Assembly: GCA_000328365.1 (NCBI GenBank) | Contig: KB295623.1 | Coordinates: forward strand, 304,051 to 368,050 | DNA length: 64,000 nucleotides | Origin: Capitella teleta | Lineage: Eukaryota; Annelida; Polychaeta; Capitellidae | Direction: 5' to 3' | Made by a program: the position numbers and the translations under genes | Notes under the pieces: generated by a model | Told to the model about the DNA's origin: nothing | The model's input: only the letters and a program-made list of their open reading frames with translations | The model's database searches: none | In this document: positions 1 to 11,009 of the stretch, one piece after another | Layout: each line of letters opens with the position of its first letter | Numbering within the stretch: the first letter of the stretch is position 1

Positions 1-205
1 AGGATTAAGACTGCAGCACTACTTCCTTGCGATTGAAGACGGGTGCGTAATATAAAGTATGGTATTAATCATTATTATAAACCTGGAATATAGTATACAG
101 TCATGTGTAGACTGTGCCAATAGAAGCCTGATCTCTGACCAGGGTGTGATGAACCGTGTTCTGGATGTACGCCCAGTGGGTAAAATGACCTGTTCTCTCA
201 CACAG

Positions 206-1054
206 ACCACCACCCGATGTGAAGCTGTTGATTCCTACCCTGATCTGCAATCTCATCATGTTCTGTTGCATGACAGTGAATGCAATCCTTCTCACCGATG
301 GCTTCTCCAAGTGGTGTGATTCTATAGAAAGCCAATTTTCTGGGTGAGTGGAGGCCTCACACTTATGAACTAATGCTGTACATAGTTATACGTGCATGCA
401 CTTATAATACCTGTGTTCGGACACATTCAGGGCTATAATTATATAATTATATAATAAGTATATAATTATATACTTATTATATAAGTATATAATTATATAC
501 TTATATAATAAGTATATAATTATATACTTATCCTCAGAAGTTAATGGCACAGATTAAGATATGATGCATTTAGCATCACAAATACACGAGAGATTTCTCG
601 ATGAGGCTGATGTCCGGACAGTGAAAAGGCTTTAAATTAATTAAAAATAATATTATTTTTTTTGGAGCTGACCAATCCTATTTTTAGAGCCCTATTGTTT
701 GCGTATAATAGTCTCTTATTTTTTTGCTTGTTTAATAACATTTGCAATTCTTTCGTTTGCAGACAGGATTGCAGCGTATTGGAGACCTATACTTGGTCCT
801 TCAATGACTCAAATCCCAAGATTTACAGCTTCTTGCGAGAGGCTTACGTCGCCTGCTGGATTACTTTAGTAGCTCTCGGTTCGAAGATCATCCTGGTCAG
901 CATAAGGTTACGTCGTTACGTAACATCTGTAAAGAGATTGGAAAAACTGGTGGGAAAGTTCCCTAAAGAAGCGATCACTGAGTCTATGTTGAAGACGATC
1001 TCGGAAGAATCGGACGACTCAGACGAGGATGAAATGCCGAGATTAACACTATGA
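206..1054 (+). CDS. TMEM179-like: TMEM179-like multipass membrane protein, C-terminal part
   Basis: Two joined exons, 206-343 and 763-1054 (stop TGA), are visible; the 5' part lies outside the window or was not resolved. The first encodes a hydrophobic segment followed by TDGFSKWCDSIES, which resembles the GFTMWCDTITE stretch of vertebrate TMEM179. The second encodes an extracellular-type loop with a cysteine (QDCSVLETYTW), then a last membrane span (YVACWITLVALGSKIILVSI) and a cytoplasmic tail rich in acidic residues and serine. The junction phases fit (exon ends after two codon bases and the next supplies one). TMEM179 family members are four-span proteins of unknown biochemical role, so no function is assigned. 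The assignment is by recalled family sequence and the order loop-span-tail; another small tetraspan family is possible. Confidence 0.6.
437..532. repeat. AT-rich palindromic microsatellite
   Basis: Alternating copies of ATAATTATATA and TATACTTATTATATAAG form a nearly pure A/T tract with several internal inverted repeats. It lies in the intron between the two visible TMEM179-like exons. Confidence 0.8.
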
Positions 1055-3220
1055 CAATATCATGAGTGTTGATTTGCAACCTTCCTGTTTATCATTTGAC
1101 AATCATTATTGTATCAATTGTTGTGTGATGCCTCAGTTGCATATTGTGTGACTTAATTGAAGAAGAGTTATTATGAGATACAGCTCAATTGTGGGTTGAA
1201 TACTCGCGATCTAGTCATAAATAATGTCAGAGTGGATCTCTGTTATCTTATTTATTAACGCAAATTTGCAGATTGTGTGATAATTAATCAACTTATCATG
1301 CACTATGTGTATTAATAGTCACATATCTGCAATTCATGTGCGTGTTTTTTTTTTTTTTTAAATGCCAGGCATAATTATAAGGATCTTTCTTCTTGTAAAT
1401 TATACATCCGGGGCAACTTCCGGTGACCAACCTGGTTTCGCTTTCCAGATATTTGATTATGATAATCGTCAATGAGTTTCGTCAGACTTGATAATTTGGT
1501 TGAGAATATCAACCATTGTAGTTTTACAATACGGATTTCCCATGACTTTGATACAATGCAAATATAACATCTTTTTATTAATTTTTCTTCTTAGTCTTAT
1601 TTTATTCAGCGCCGCAAGCGAGTGCAGTTGAAACTTCTCTTTACAAATGTACATATCTTAATGCGTCAGCCTTAATCCCAACACGTATAATGTTCATCTA
1701 TCTGAAAATCGGACATCGAAAATGAGCGTGCGCGGTTGTCGCGTGATATATATTATCTTTAAATAAAAATCTAATAAATATATGGCTGCCCTCTATTCGA
1801 GCCAAATTTCAGTCAACTGATGCAACGGTATGCGCGCTTATAATGCCTACATCTCCGAGTGACTCTTGTATATTGATAATTGATATTCCAACCTCTGACG
1901 GTTTGGTAGTCTCTTTCCCCTTTCACATCATCGAGCATTGCCAACCTCCTTCTTCTGCTTATCTTCTCTTCCACACTCCGCTCCAGAACTGCTCTCTGCA
2001 ATCCTTGTGGTCTCTTGATAACATAGTTATTTTTATGATGTTAAAATAATCAGTCATTGGCTCAATTACAGCGATCAAGGAGTCAAAGTTGTTCAATGAT
2101 TGCGAGAAAAAGGAGAAGATGCAATGACCTAAAATATGGGAAACAATGATGGGAAAGCTAGGGCACTGCATGTTACACCTGTCTTGATCTGAGCGTGGCA
2201 CCTGTGCAATGTATATAGCTGTCTGCTTGTACATTCTTAGAGTACACTGCTTCACGGAAGTTGAACAGTTCATCTTAAAAGGCGGTGCGTTATTTGATCT
2301 GCTGATCTGAGATTTCCAGTTATGAAGCGTTTCATACAATTGTCACGCGATCAAAAACATCCAAAGTAGGTTTTGCATGGTCACCAAGAAACCTCTGATG
2401 TTCGACCGTGTTTCTGAAGTATGCCTAACAATTAAGCAACAAACAGACGCTGGTCTTCAGGGCTAACTGGGTATTAGTGTTACACATTGCGTGTTCTGTG
2501 GAAATACAGCTGCACCGGCAGAATTACCAAGTGGTGAAAATAAACCGCCAATCGATGACCACCGCATACCAAAGTATTGGGATCAAAGTCGACCCCGCCC
2601 TTCCTCGACATCAGGGCGATTACTTAGAACTGCAAGAGCAAAGGGACCAAAACATTTATCGATCCCTGAATGGAACGCCTATAATACTGCGCTCTATTTC
2701 GCTCTATATCCAATCAGCCGTAACGTGTAATTTACTAGTACATAAAATGATTTTGAATCGTTCTGGTCGTGAAAATCATAACGCACTTTATGTAGTACGT
2801 TATGTTTCGAGGAGATCATTTCCCTTTGTTACACAAAAGTTTTAGAAACTAGGTCAAACGATCATAGTTGCCAAAACTTTGAGAAGTTGTTGCTTCAGCA
2901 TTTCTGAGAGGAAATCGGAAGAATTACAAATGGAATTAAATGAAGATAACACGCGCTAAACCTCCATAAGTCCATTCATCTTGTGGAGTCAATTTTTCGG
3001 TGAGTTGAACGTTTTCATTAGTTATTCATTACATTATGTATAATGATTTATTATAATGATAAATTGATAATCAAGTTATTAGTTTGACTACTAGTACTTG
3101 AAGTACTTGATTTTTAGTAGAACTTTTACTTTATATTATAATTTATTAGTTTAATAATTAATTAGTTTTAGTTTATTAGTCTCCACAGACTCAGAGTCCG
3201 ACTGAGACCCAGTGACCGCT

Positions 3221-3259
3221 TCACTTGTCTAAATTGAATCAATTTAGACAAGTGAAGTG
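3221..3259. repeat. Perfect 19-bp-arm palindrome
   Basis: CTTCACTTGTCTAAATTGA is followed after one base by its exact reverse complement. The palindrome lies just left of the larger foldback structure at 3283-3440 and may be part of one hairpin-type miniature element. Confidence 0.85.
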
Positions 3260-3282
3260 AGCCTGATTGGTAGATGAGTCTT

Positions 3283-3440
3283 AGCTTTAAGCTAGCACAG
3301 ATAAATCGGATGAGGTCTAGCTCCCCAAGCCGTAGCGTAGTTCACCGTCAACTTCACCAGTGTTCACAGTGTGTAGGAACTGCTCCGCTACCCTTGGGGA
3401 GCTAGGTGGGTCTCGCTGTAGTTTGTCAGCTAGCCTTAAG
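3283..3440. repeat. Imperfect foldback (MITE-like) element
   Basis: CTAGCTCCCCAAG (3317-3329) pairs exactly with CTTGGGGAGCTAG (3393-3405). Outer arms around GCTTTAAGCTAGC and GCTAGCCTTAAGC are also nearly complementary. The whole can fold into a long interrupted hairpin of about 160 bases. No coding capacity is seen. It could be a non-autonomous foldback DNA element; no target-site duplication could be fixed. Confidence 0.55.
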
Positions 3441-3631
3441 CTAAGTTGTACTTGTAGGCTATAACTTCGCTAGTAAGTTGAGTTAATTAATAATATTTAA
3501 TTACCTGAGTAGGCCTTTGGGTAGTCTCGTTCCAAGACTCCTATTGCTATCATCCCCACAGGTTATGGCTACAGAATGCAGCTAGCCTTTAGGATAAGTG
3601 CGTATTAATCCCATTCCAAGACTCTAAATAT

Positions 3632-3932
3632 TGCTACATCCTTCCAATATTGCTCTTCATGGATCTAAGCGGGTACCAGCTGACATACGTACAGCGAGAC
3701 ACCAGCGAGCAGACACGCAAGGCAGCCTCGAAGGCATAACAGTAAACCAGGTTCAACATTTTGAGATTTTTCGACACCATGCAATATGTCATGCCATGGT
3801 GAACATGAGGATTTTCAGGTCGCATATTCGACCATGGCAAGTCGCCAGAGTGGGAATCAAACCAATGTCCCTCTGCACGCAAGGCGAGCGCTCTACCACT
3901 GGGCCATTGTGGCCCTTATTGGACATGGTGTG
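3632..3932 (-). mobile_element. tRNA-derived SINE (copy 1)
   Basis: Read on the minus strand, the element starts with a tRNA-like head. The A box is in TGGCCCAGTGGTAGAGCG and the B box in GGTTTGATTCCC, spaced as in a tRNA gene. The body continues with the tract CCTGAAAATCCTCATGTTCA, which is also present in copy 2 at 39020-39300 on the plus strand. The shared tRNA-like head and body with diverged tails is typical of a SINE family mobilised by a LINE. Apparent ORFs here are not genes. Confidence 0.8.
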
Positions 3933-5142
3933 ATGGGATAAAATGGCAGCCTCTGTAGGCTGAGATCCAATTTAATCTAAAATCATAACTCAGAAGGTAC
4001 ATATATATCTTCTCTAAAAATAAATATTTTATTTTTAGTAACTATAAATATAATAATTGTTTATTAATTGATTATTATGTTTTAGTCTTTACACAATGTC
4101 TGACATCAATTGAGTTTTATTCTTAAACAAATCTCTGAAAAATCATTCCTCAACTAATTACCCACCCTATTGAGAACAATATAATCATGAATCCAAAGTT
4201 CAGCAAAACACTGAATAATTTTAGTCATGTTGAAGGCTGAATTCAATTTCAATGGTTCATTGTCATGGCAACACAGCAACAGTCTGCTAAGCCGATATCT
4301 CCTATTGGACTGAATTCCTATTGGGCATCAAGCTACGTCTTGTCCTGTGATACATGACCCTTTTTTTTTAAATTTATAATTTCAAAAAGTTTAATCAAGT
4401 GATCATGAACAAGGTTCAAAATGACAAAGCTGTGAAGGAGGCAAATTGTGCAAACGATCCGTTGCTTCTCAAGTAATGACAAGTATCATGTATACATAGA
4501 GGGTAGCAAGCCTCGATCTACATTCTTCTCTGGTTATCTGCCTCTGAGCTGAGAGCAAACTTCTTCTTGAAACTTCAAAGGATCAAACATTGGTTTAGAT
4601 TCTTTAGATATGTAATGGGTTGAATTGATAGATTTTTAAACTGATGCACGCACACTAATTTAATTACTATTTAGGACTATTTATCAGCTGCTTTCTCATC
4701 TTGAGGCTAAGATTACGTCAATTTAAGTGCAACAGAATTCATACATAATTTGAAAGAAAAAGAGTAGAGTAGGACAAAATTCTTAAATTTAATTGACTTA
4801 TCACAATGTTTACTATAAGGGTGAACTCTGACCTGAATCTCCTCATTTACATGTAAACACCTAATTTGCTTCCTACACTCATGACTCAACTGACAAGTTT
4901 ATTCGTTATTGTATTGGGTAATCAGCCAATATTGATTCTACATAATAAATCGTTATCTTACTAATTGCTATAAATTACAATATATATTACAATATATATT
5001 ATTGTTAGGCCTGCACAGAGCTCCAGTTCCGGGTCGGGCGATCCGGGCGATTTCCCGGAGCTCCGTGCTCCGGCATTTTTTACATCGGAACCTGATCGGA
5101 CCAGTAATTGTTGGAAAAAGTCACTATAAACAGTTACTAGTA

Positions 5143-5260
5143 CAGTAGGTTTCAGTTAATCGCACTACGCTTAATTGCATATTCCGCTTAATTGCAAGCA
5201 ATCCTAGAATCCCAAACCATTTCACATTCGTGCAACGTATTTCACTTCGGTTATTCCGAT
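5143..5260 (+). mobile_element. pogo/Tigger-like terminal sequence
   Basis: The sequence ACAGTAGGTTTCAGTTAATC followed by two CGCTTAATTGCA-type blocks has the look of terminal repeats of pogo/Tigger DNA transposons, in which CAGT starts the element and short CGYTTAATYGC blocks recur. No matching opposite end was found within a few kilobases, so this is at best a solo or truncated end. The call rests on recalled family style. Confidence 0.4.
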
Positions 5261-6663
5261 TGTATATAATTGTAATTTTTGTTTATCTTACCATTTTCAT
5301 CGTATCTGATCAGACAACTTGCAGCCATCAGAGGCTGTTCTGATTAGGTGTTCTGTGGACATGGAGCTCTATGTACGATCGGATTGCCATGGATCCCTAA
5401 TTTGCTTATGTTCATTCTCGTGACCATAGTCTCCTTGTGTTGGGTTGTTTGTTGCACATGTGCTAGTTTTCACTATTACTGATACTTTGTTGTTGAACTG
5501 AAGATCTGTGTATCTTACTTGTTGCTATAAAGTATAAACTCCCAAGTCTACTGTGATTCTCATCTGCAATGTGAGAATATTCAGACGGCATTCGGTCTCT
5601 CTATATGGCCTCGCCTCCGAATCAGGGTAATTCAGTTTGCATAATGTGCAGTGAGTGACTCTTTGACTTTAGCAATCAAGGTCTATTTTTTCTGTTTCCT
5701 TTCTATGAATCTGCGGTTTTAATACTTATTAACGACCCAATTTCAATGCTCCCACGAACAAGCAGAGTTTGTTCCTGTTTACAATAGCACCACTGTTCAC
5801 TTCGATATTTGGTTGAAACTTGAAGCATTATTTTAAACTCATGAATTTCTACGTAAGTTTGGTTTTGTTGCCTGTTGTACCGGTAAGTCTATTCACATGA
5901 AGATATTTTTTGCAGTTTAATAATAAGAAATTCAATGCTATATTTCAACTCTGCATTGTGCCTCTTACATAATGATTTAAACTTTTACAGTGACCCCCAC
6001 TAACCTCAGTTACTGAGCTATTGCATAATTTTCCTCTCGTTTTTTATGTCGGTGGTTTCTTTTATGCATGGGTCAGTGTTGGCTGAGTTTTAAATATATT
6101 TTTTTTTTCATGAGAGGGAGGGTGTTTTGCCATGTCTGAGTCTGTAACATAAGAGTGTCATGGATATATTTCCCGAGTTTTCTACTTTGAACCAAGGTTT
6201 GGGTTCTTTTTCTGTGTATAATTTGGTTTTTAACTTCAAGAATAAAATTATTGGTGTATAATTGTATATAATGCCAATGGCCAGTCAGTGTTGTAAATTT
6301 ATAGATTATAAACTATATATCTCATCTTAATTCTCTCCTCACGAATAATCAGTATTGAAAAGTAAGAGTCCACATATTTACATAGGACATTCTATAAATA
6401 GCACCTCCCACCTTAAATGTATTGTGTCAATAGCAGACCTTATGACGTCAAGCGAAGTTCCAACGTAGCTTTCAACGTTTTGAGCTCTTTCAGAGTTCTT
6501 AATGTCTCACTGCTGGATGAAGAATCTCGAGTGCATTTTCTTTATTCAGCATTGACACGTGTCAATAATGTCATAATTATCTGTTTGGTAAATTTTTAAA
6601 TGTGAGTGTATTTTTATATTTCTGTGTTAGTACTGAACCGAGATTTTATTTTCTAGCTTGAGG

Positions 6664-9600
6664 ATGCAGAGAGCGCCAGTTCTGCTGCTGGTCACAGTGG
6701 TCACTACACTGACCGTCCATGCGTCCAGTGAGCAGCACGGACGTTACACAAATGATTTTGTGGTTGAAATCGAAGGAGACGGAGACGTGGCTGACTTGGT
6801 GGCCGCCAGTCACGGATTCAAATACGTCAGACAGGTATGGCGACTGTAGAATGGGAAATTGTCACACTTTTTAGGGCTTCATTCGCAGCGCAAATTATTA
6901 GCAGTCAAGCGTAGGATCTAGTATAAGGCCCCAGACACATTTCGCAGACATCTAATATTGCGAAAATTCCATGCATCGAAAAATTTTCCTTTTCTGCAGT
7001 AGATAATTAATTTGTTGATATTAAATATTGGATTTACTGATTTTAGTGATTTGTTAACGTTAATTAATTTTAACTCTAATTTCAGTTGCATTCACTTGGA
7101 GAAATTTACCATTTTACTCATGAAGAGGTATCATCAAGGTCGAAAAGAAGCGCCCGTGACCTTGTGGCCAGGCTGGCTGCTGACCCAAATGTAGGTCAAA
7201 TGCAGCCTCATTTGCATAATTATATTTCCGTGTTAACAGGTGAAACGAGTTGACCAACAGCGTATTCTACGCAGAGAGAAAAGGCGAACCATTCACGACA
7301 AACAGAAGGAACTTCCGATTCGCACCTACAAAGACAAGAACGTCTACCAACGAATCTTCTATGACTTAAGCCAGAAATCCAAGCCTGATGACCGTACGAG
7401 TAAGAACAGCATCCCAGAGGCACGCTGGACCAACCAGATGCACTTCAACGACCCCTTCTACCGCGACCAGTGGTATTATGTGAGAAATCAATAAAAAATT
7501 TCAACTTTCAGAATTTTGTATTTGTTTTCAATTTCAGGATAATAAAGGGCAGACTGGAGGAAGTCCTGGCATTGACCTCAACGTGATCCCCGTCTGGAAG
7601 AAGGGGCTGACTGGCAGAGGTGTTGTCGTGACCATTTTGGATGATGGTGTTGATCACACTCATCCAGATCTGCGCGAAAATTATGTAATTTTATTCCCAA
7701 TTTTGCTGCCCCCCCCAAAAAAACTGTAAATTTTTTTAATACTTTTTTTTACTTTTTTTATTATTTCACTTTTCAGTTGGCTGAAGCAAGTGCCGATTTA
7801 AATTCTCGGTCAGATAATGACCCAATGCCTGACACCTCCAGTGCAGATAACAGGTCGGTTCTTTATTCTCCAATCTCAATCAAGAAATAATTTTTGTATA
7901 ATTTAATCACAATGCACAGTTAATCCAGGAGAAAACAGGTAACAAAGTTGTTAAGCTGTATTGTTAATTTTGTTTGTTATTGGTGCATGTTTTTGTTAAA
8001 TGCATGTCTTTTTTCGTGTTCAGTATGGATATAATTTTGGCCAACGTTGTCTTGAATTTGTTATTATTTTTGGGTATTTGTTTGAATTAGTTTTTATTTA
8101 TTTTTATCTTAACTCAAAATCACCTCCTGCAGTCACGGCACCCGGTGTGCGGGCGAAGTTGCCGCCAAAGCAGACAACGGCAAATGCGGAGTGGGCATCG
8201 CATACAACGCAAACATCGGAGGTACATCCAAATCTGAAATATATGAATCACTCTTGGTAACCTTTGTGCACTGAAGGCGTTCGTATGTTGGATGGCCTTG
8301 TGACGGACATGTTGGAATCGGAAGCCATCTCCTTCAAGCGTGACCTCATCGATATCTATAGCGCCTCCTGGGGCCCTCCTGATACGGGGGACACCATGGA
8401 GGGTCCTGGCGTCTACTGCAAGCGCGCCCTAGCGGATGGTGTTCGTTTGGGGAGAAACGGCAAAGGATCCATCTTCGTTTGGGCGACAGGCAACGGGGGA
8501 ATGGTGGACGACGACTGCAACTGTGACGGCTACGTCTCCAGCATTGAGACCATTTCGATCGGGAGCATGTCTGACCGCGGATTGAGCACGTACTTCAGCG
8601 AGGTGTGCCTTAGCACTATGGCGGTTGTGCCGTGTGGTGGGGACCATACCATAACAGCGCGGAGAGAAAGTGACGAGAAGCCGCACGTCAAAGTGGTGTG
8701 TTGCTCTGTCGGCTTCCTCGATCTGTGATTTTGATTGGTCGTTACAGGTCACCACTGATCTGAACGGCGATTGTACTCTGGATTTCGAAGGCACGTCCAG
8801 CGCTGCTCCTATGGCAGCTGGAGCTTTTGCGCTTGTCTTGGAAGCAAAGTAAGTGATGAATGGCATGAATGGCGCTGACTGATCTCTGGTTGCGCAGTCC
8901 CGATCTGACCTGGCGTGACCTCCAGCATCTCGTGGCCAGAACGGCGCGTATTCCGAACGACAGCGAAGAGGGATGGACCGTGAACGGAGGGGGTCTTCAT
9001 GTTAATCCACGCTTTGGTTTTGGAGTCATTGACGTTGGGTTAATGGTGGAAGAGGCTCAGAAGTGGAAGAACGTCGCTCCACAGAAGAGATGCGACCTTC
9101 CCGCTAGCAACACAGCGCAGTGCGTTCAGTGCAGCGTGTTTGACTGAATTGTCTCAACCGTTATTTCCAGGGATATTTCGTCCAGTATAATGCAGAAGAT
9201 GACCACTGACGGATGCGCAGGTGTCCAGCAGACACGGGTCACTCACCTGGAACACGTGCAAGTGCAGGTGAAGGTCAAGCACCCTCGTCGTGGCGACATC
9301 ACGATGACCTTGACATCGCCATCCGGCACGGAGTCAACCATCCTGAAACCTCGACCGCTGGATAATTCGGCAGAAGGAATTGACTTCACGTTCCTGACTG
9401 TTCACCACTGGGCGGAAGATCCGAGCGGTGAGTGGACGCTGGCTGTGAAGGACATCGGAACGAAGAGAGGGCAGTCGAGGGGTCGTCTCCTCCAGTGGTC
9501 ACTCACCCTTTGGGGATCTGATTCAGAGGACCAAGTGGAGGAATCTCCCAGGGCGGGAGCCGCACATAACGCAGAACAAAACGAAATCAGCAAAGTTATG

Positions 9601-9807
9601 AACATCGAGGAAGACCTGAGCAACAGTCTCAATATTCACTATCACAAAGAACGTGAGCAGAATTTGGATGAATTGATCGAGTATTTGGAGGAGAAAGTCG
9701 AACGTCAAACTGAGAAACGCACCCTGGTCCACGAAGATCAAAACACTGTGGAATTGAGAAAGGCTATTCACGAAATTCAAGATATTCTCAATGCAATGGA
9801 GTCTTGA
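6664..9807 (+). CDS. PCSK1/2-like: Kexin/PC-type proprotein convertase (PCSK1/2-like), 10 exons
   Basis: Exons 6664-6834, 7086-7190, 7240-7479, 7538-7684, 7777-7853, 8133-8221, 8277-8695, 8748-8848, 8898-9119 and 9171-9807 join in frame to 735 residues. Order: signal peptide ([13 protein letters not shown]), prodomain ending in basic RREKRR, subtilisin-like domain, P domain (about 460-600) and a charged tail ending in an amphipathic helix ([13 protein letters not shown]). The triad is Asp207 (LDDGVDH), His248 (SHGTRCAGE) and Ser433 (GTSSAAP); the oxyanion residue is Asn349 (ATGNGG), as in PC1 and furin, not the Asp of PC2. A second dibasic site (SRSKRS) lies in the prodomain. The family cleaves prohormones after paired basic residues in the secretory pathway. 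Most family members with this C-terminal layout are secretory-granule enzymes; no membrane span follows the P domain. Which paralogue is closest needs a tree. Confidence 0.93.
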
Positions 9808-10825
9808 TTGGACGTTCTAGGTTCCTCACTCCGCATTTCTGTCTCTCTCTTTCGGCTCTTGAAAGTCGATCTCCATACAGCTGGATGCAACCAATTTTTG
9901 AGTGAGTTAATTTTCTATTGTAGTCACTAATGTCTCGTTTAGATATCACATTTTTCAGCCTCTGCTTTTTTTGTTTCCTTTGCATTCCCATGACAAGCTG
10001 GAAATGATTGCATTTTCCGCGATAATCATTGTTGGTGATTTATTTTCATGGCGTTTCATTTATATTTTTATTATTTTTTATTTTACCAACAGTTAGAATA
10101 TTCCAATTCTTGCCTTTCTGTTTACTCGAAAATCTTTTTTTCTACATCCTCTAATTAACAGTAATTTTCGCACTTATTCGGTTATTAATTGATTCAATTA
10201 CAACTTACAAGTCCCGTTCATTGATAATGCATGCAACATTCCATTCACAATGTTCGTAATGATTTTTACACCTATGAATTGTTTTTCATCCTTTGTTTTT
10301 CTTCTGTGATATTTCTGTTCCTTATTCTTGGAATAAAATCCTGCAAGGCTTTAGTGTCTCTCCTTATGATGATCATAACGTTATTATTGCGTTATGACTT
10401 CATGCAACAACTAGTACATGTACCTGTTTGAAGATAGCGATCTTATATTAATATATGTACACAGCCTGGTCCATATTGTTGTTCCGAATAATGATGAAGT
10501 TCCCTATGGGATTTTACCATTGCGAGACGTTGCTACGGCGTGGTTGCTAAGGTGCTCTGGAGTGACTGACATGATTGTGGCAATGTAAAATTATGGTATC
10601 TCTTGCACATACCGGCTAACTGTAATGAATATCTAACAGAGTATCAGAACAGATAACAATTTAAGGGTTAACATCTGGGTCATTACAAAAGGTGCTCGAC
10701 GCGGATTTTAGATAAGTCGTGCCGCTTCCAATTCTGCATCGGGTATACTAAACATAAATTCTGTTGCAAACCCTTTATTGACTGGACTAGAGCATGGGAT
10801 TCGTTCCCAAGTTCATGTAATCTTT

Positions 10826-10852
10826 AGCGTTATGATTCTAAATCATAACGTT
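10826..10852. promoter_or_regulatory. Inverted pair of the TCATAACG motif
   Basis: AGCGTTATGATT and AATCATAACGTT face each other across three bases, with one arm mismatch, about 160 bp upstream of the CCDC170 start codon. The same core recurs about twenty times in the window (see findings). Function is inferred only from recurrence and position. Confidence 0.5.
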
Positions 10853-10908
10853 GCAAGGCATTCGCTAGAGGTCGGGTCGATCGGGCATTGATTTGTTTAT
10901 CAGGGTGC

Positions 10909-10922
10909 GTTGCTAGGCAAGG
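10909..10922 (+). promoter_or_regulatory. RFX X-box-like element upstream of CCDC170
   Basis: GTTGCTAGGCAAGG matches the palindromic RFX X-box form GTTGCY-(1-3)-RGCAAC at all but the last positions. It ends 87 bp before the CCDC170 ATG, the usual distance for RFX-driven ciliary genes in animals. The motif match is seen; use by an RFX factor is inference. Confidence 0.6.
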
Positions 10923-11009
10923 TGGAATGACAACCCCACATACGACAGAATAGCTGAGGACAGTCCCTGCCAACCGTTCCTGCGAATTCTTCCTGATCCC
11001 CGCCGTCCA

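Larger units (their letters stand above)
1055..6600. other. Gene-poor interval with repeats
   Basis: No convincing exon was found between the TMEM179-like stop and the convertase gene. The first kilobase is plain AT-rich sequence with a probable polyadenylation signal AATAAA near 1763. Several unsupported ORFs of 60-126 codons occur at 1813-2845 on both strands, without similarity or paired splice sites. The rest holds a tRNA-derived SINE, foldback repeats and a pogo/Tigger-like end, listed separately. Confidence 0.6.
9808..11009. other. Interval between convertase and CCDC170; putative CCDC170 promoter at its right end
   Basis: No ORF here is convincing. A polyadenylation signal (AATAAA near 10331) could serve the convertase. 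The right end holds inverted pairs of the TCATAACG motif (10373-10397 and 10826-10852) and an X-box-like element at 10909-10922, listed separately, as expected for a promoter of the gene starting at 11010. Confidence 0.6.

Noticed and set aside
2477-2845. 122-codon plus-strand ORF, and a 126-codon minus-strand ORF at 1959-2339
   Set aside because: Unlike any family I know and overlapped by other frames; kept as unexplained sequence.
3634-3933. ORFs of 82-100 codons on both strands
   Set aside because: They fall entirely within SINE copy 1.
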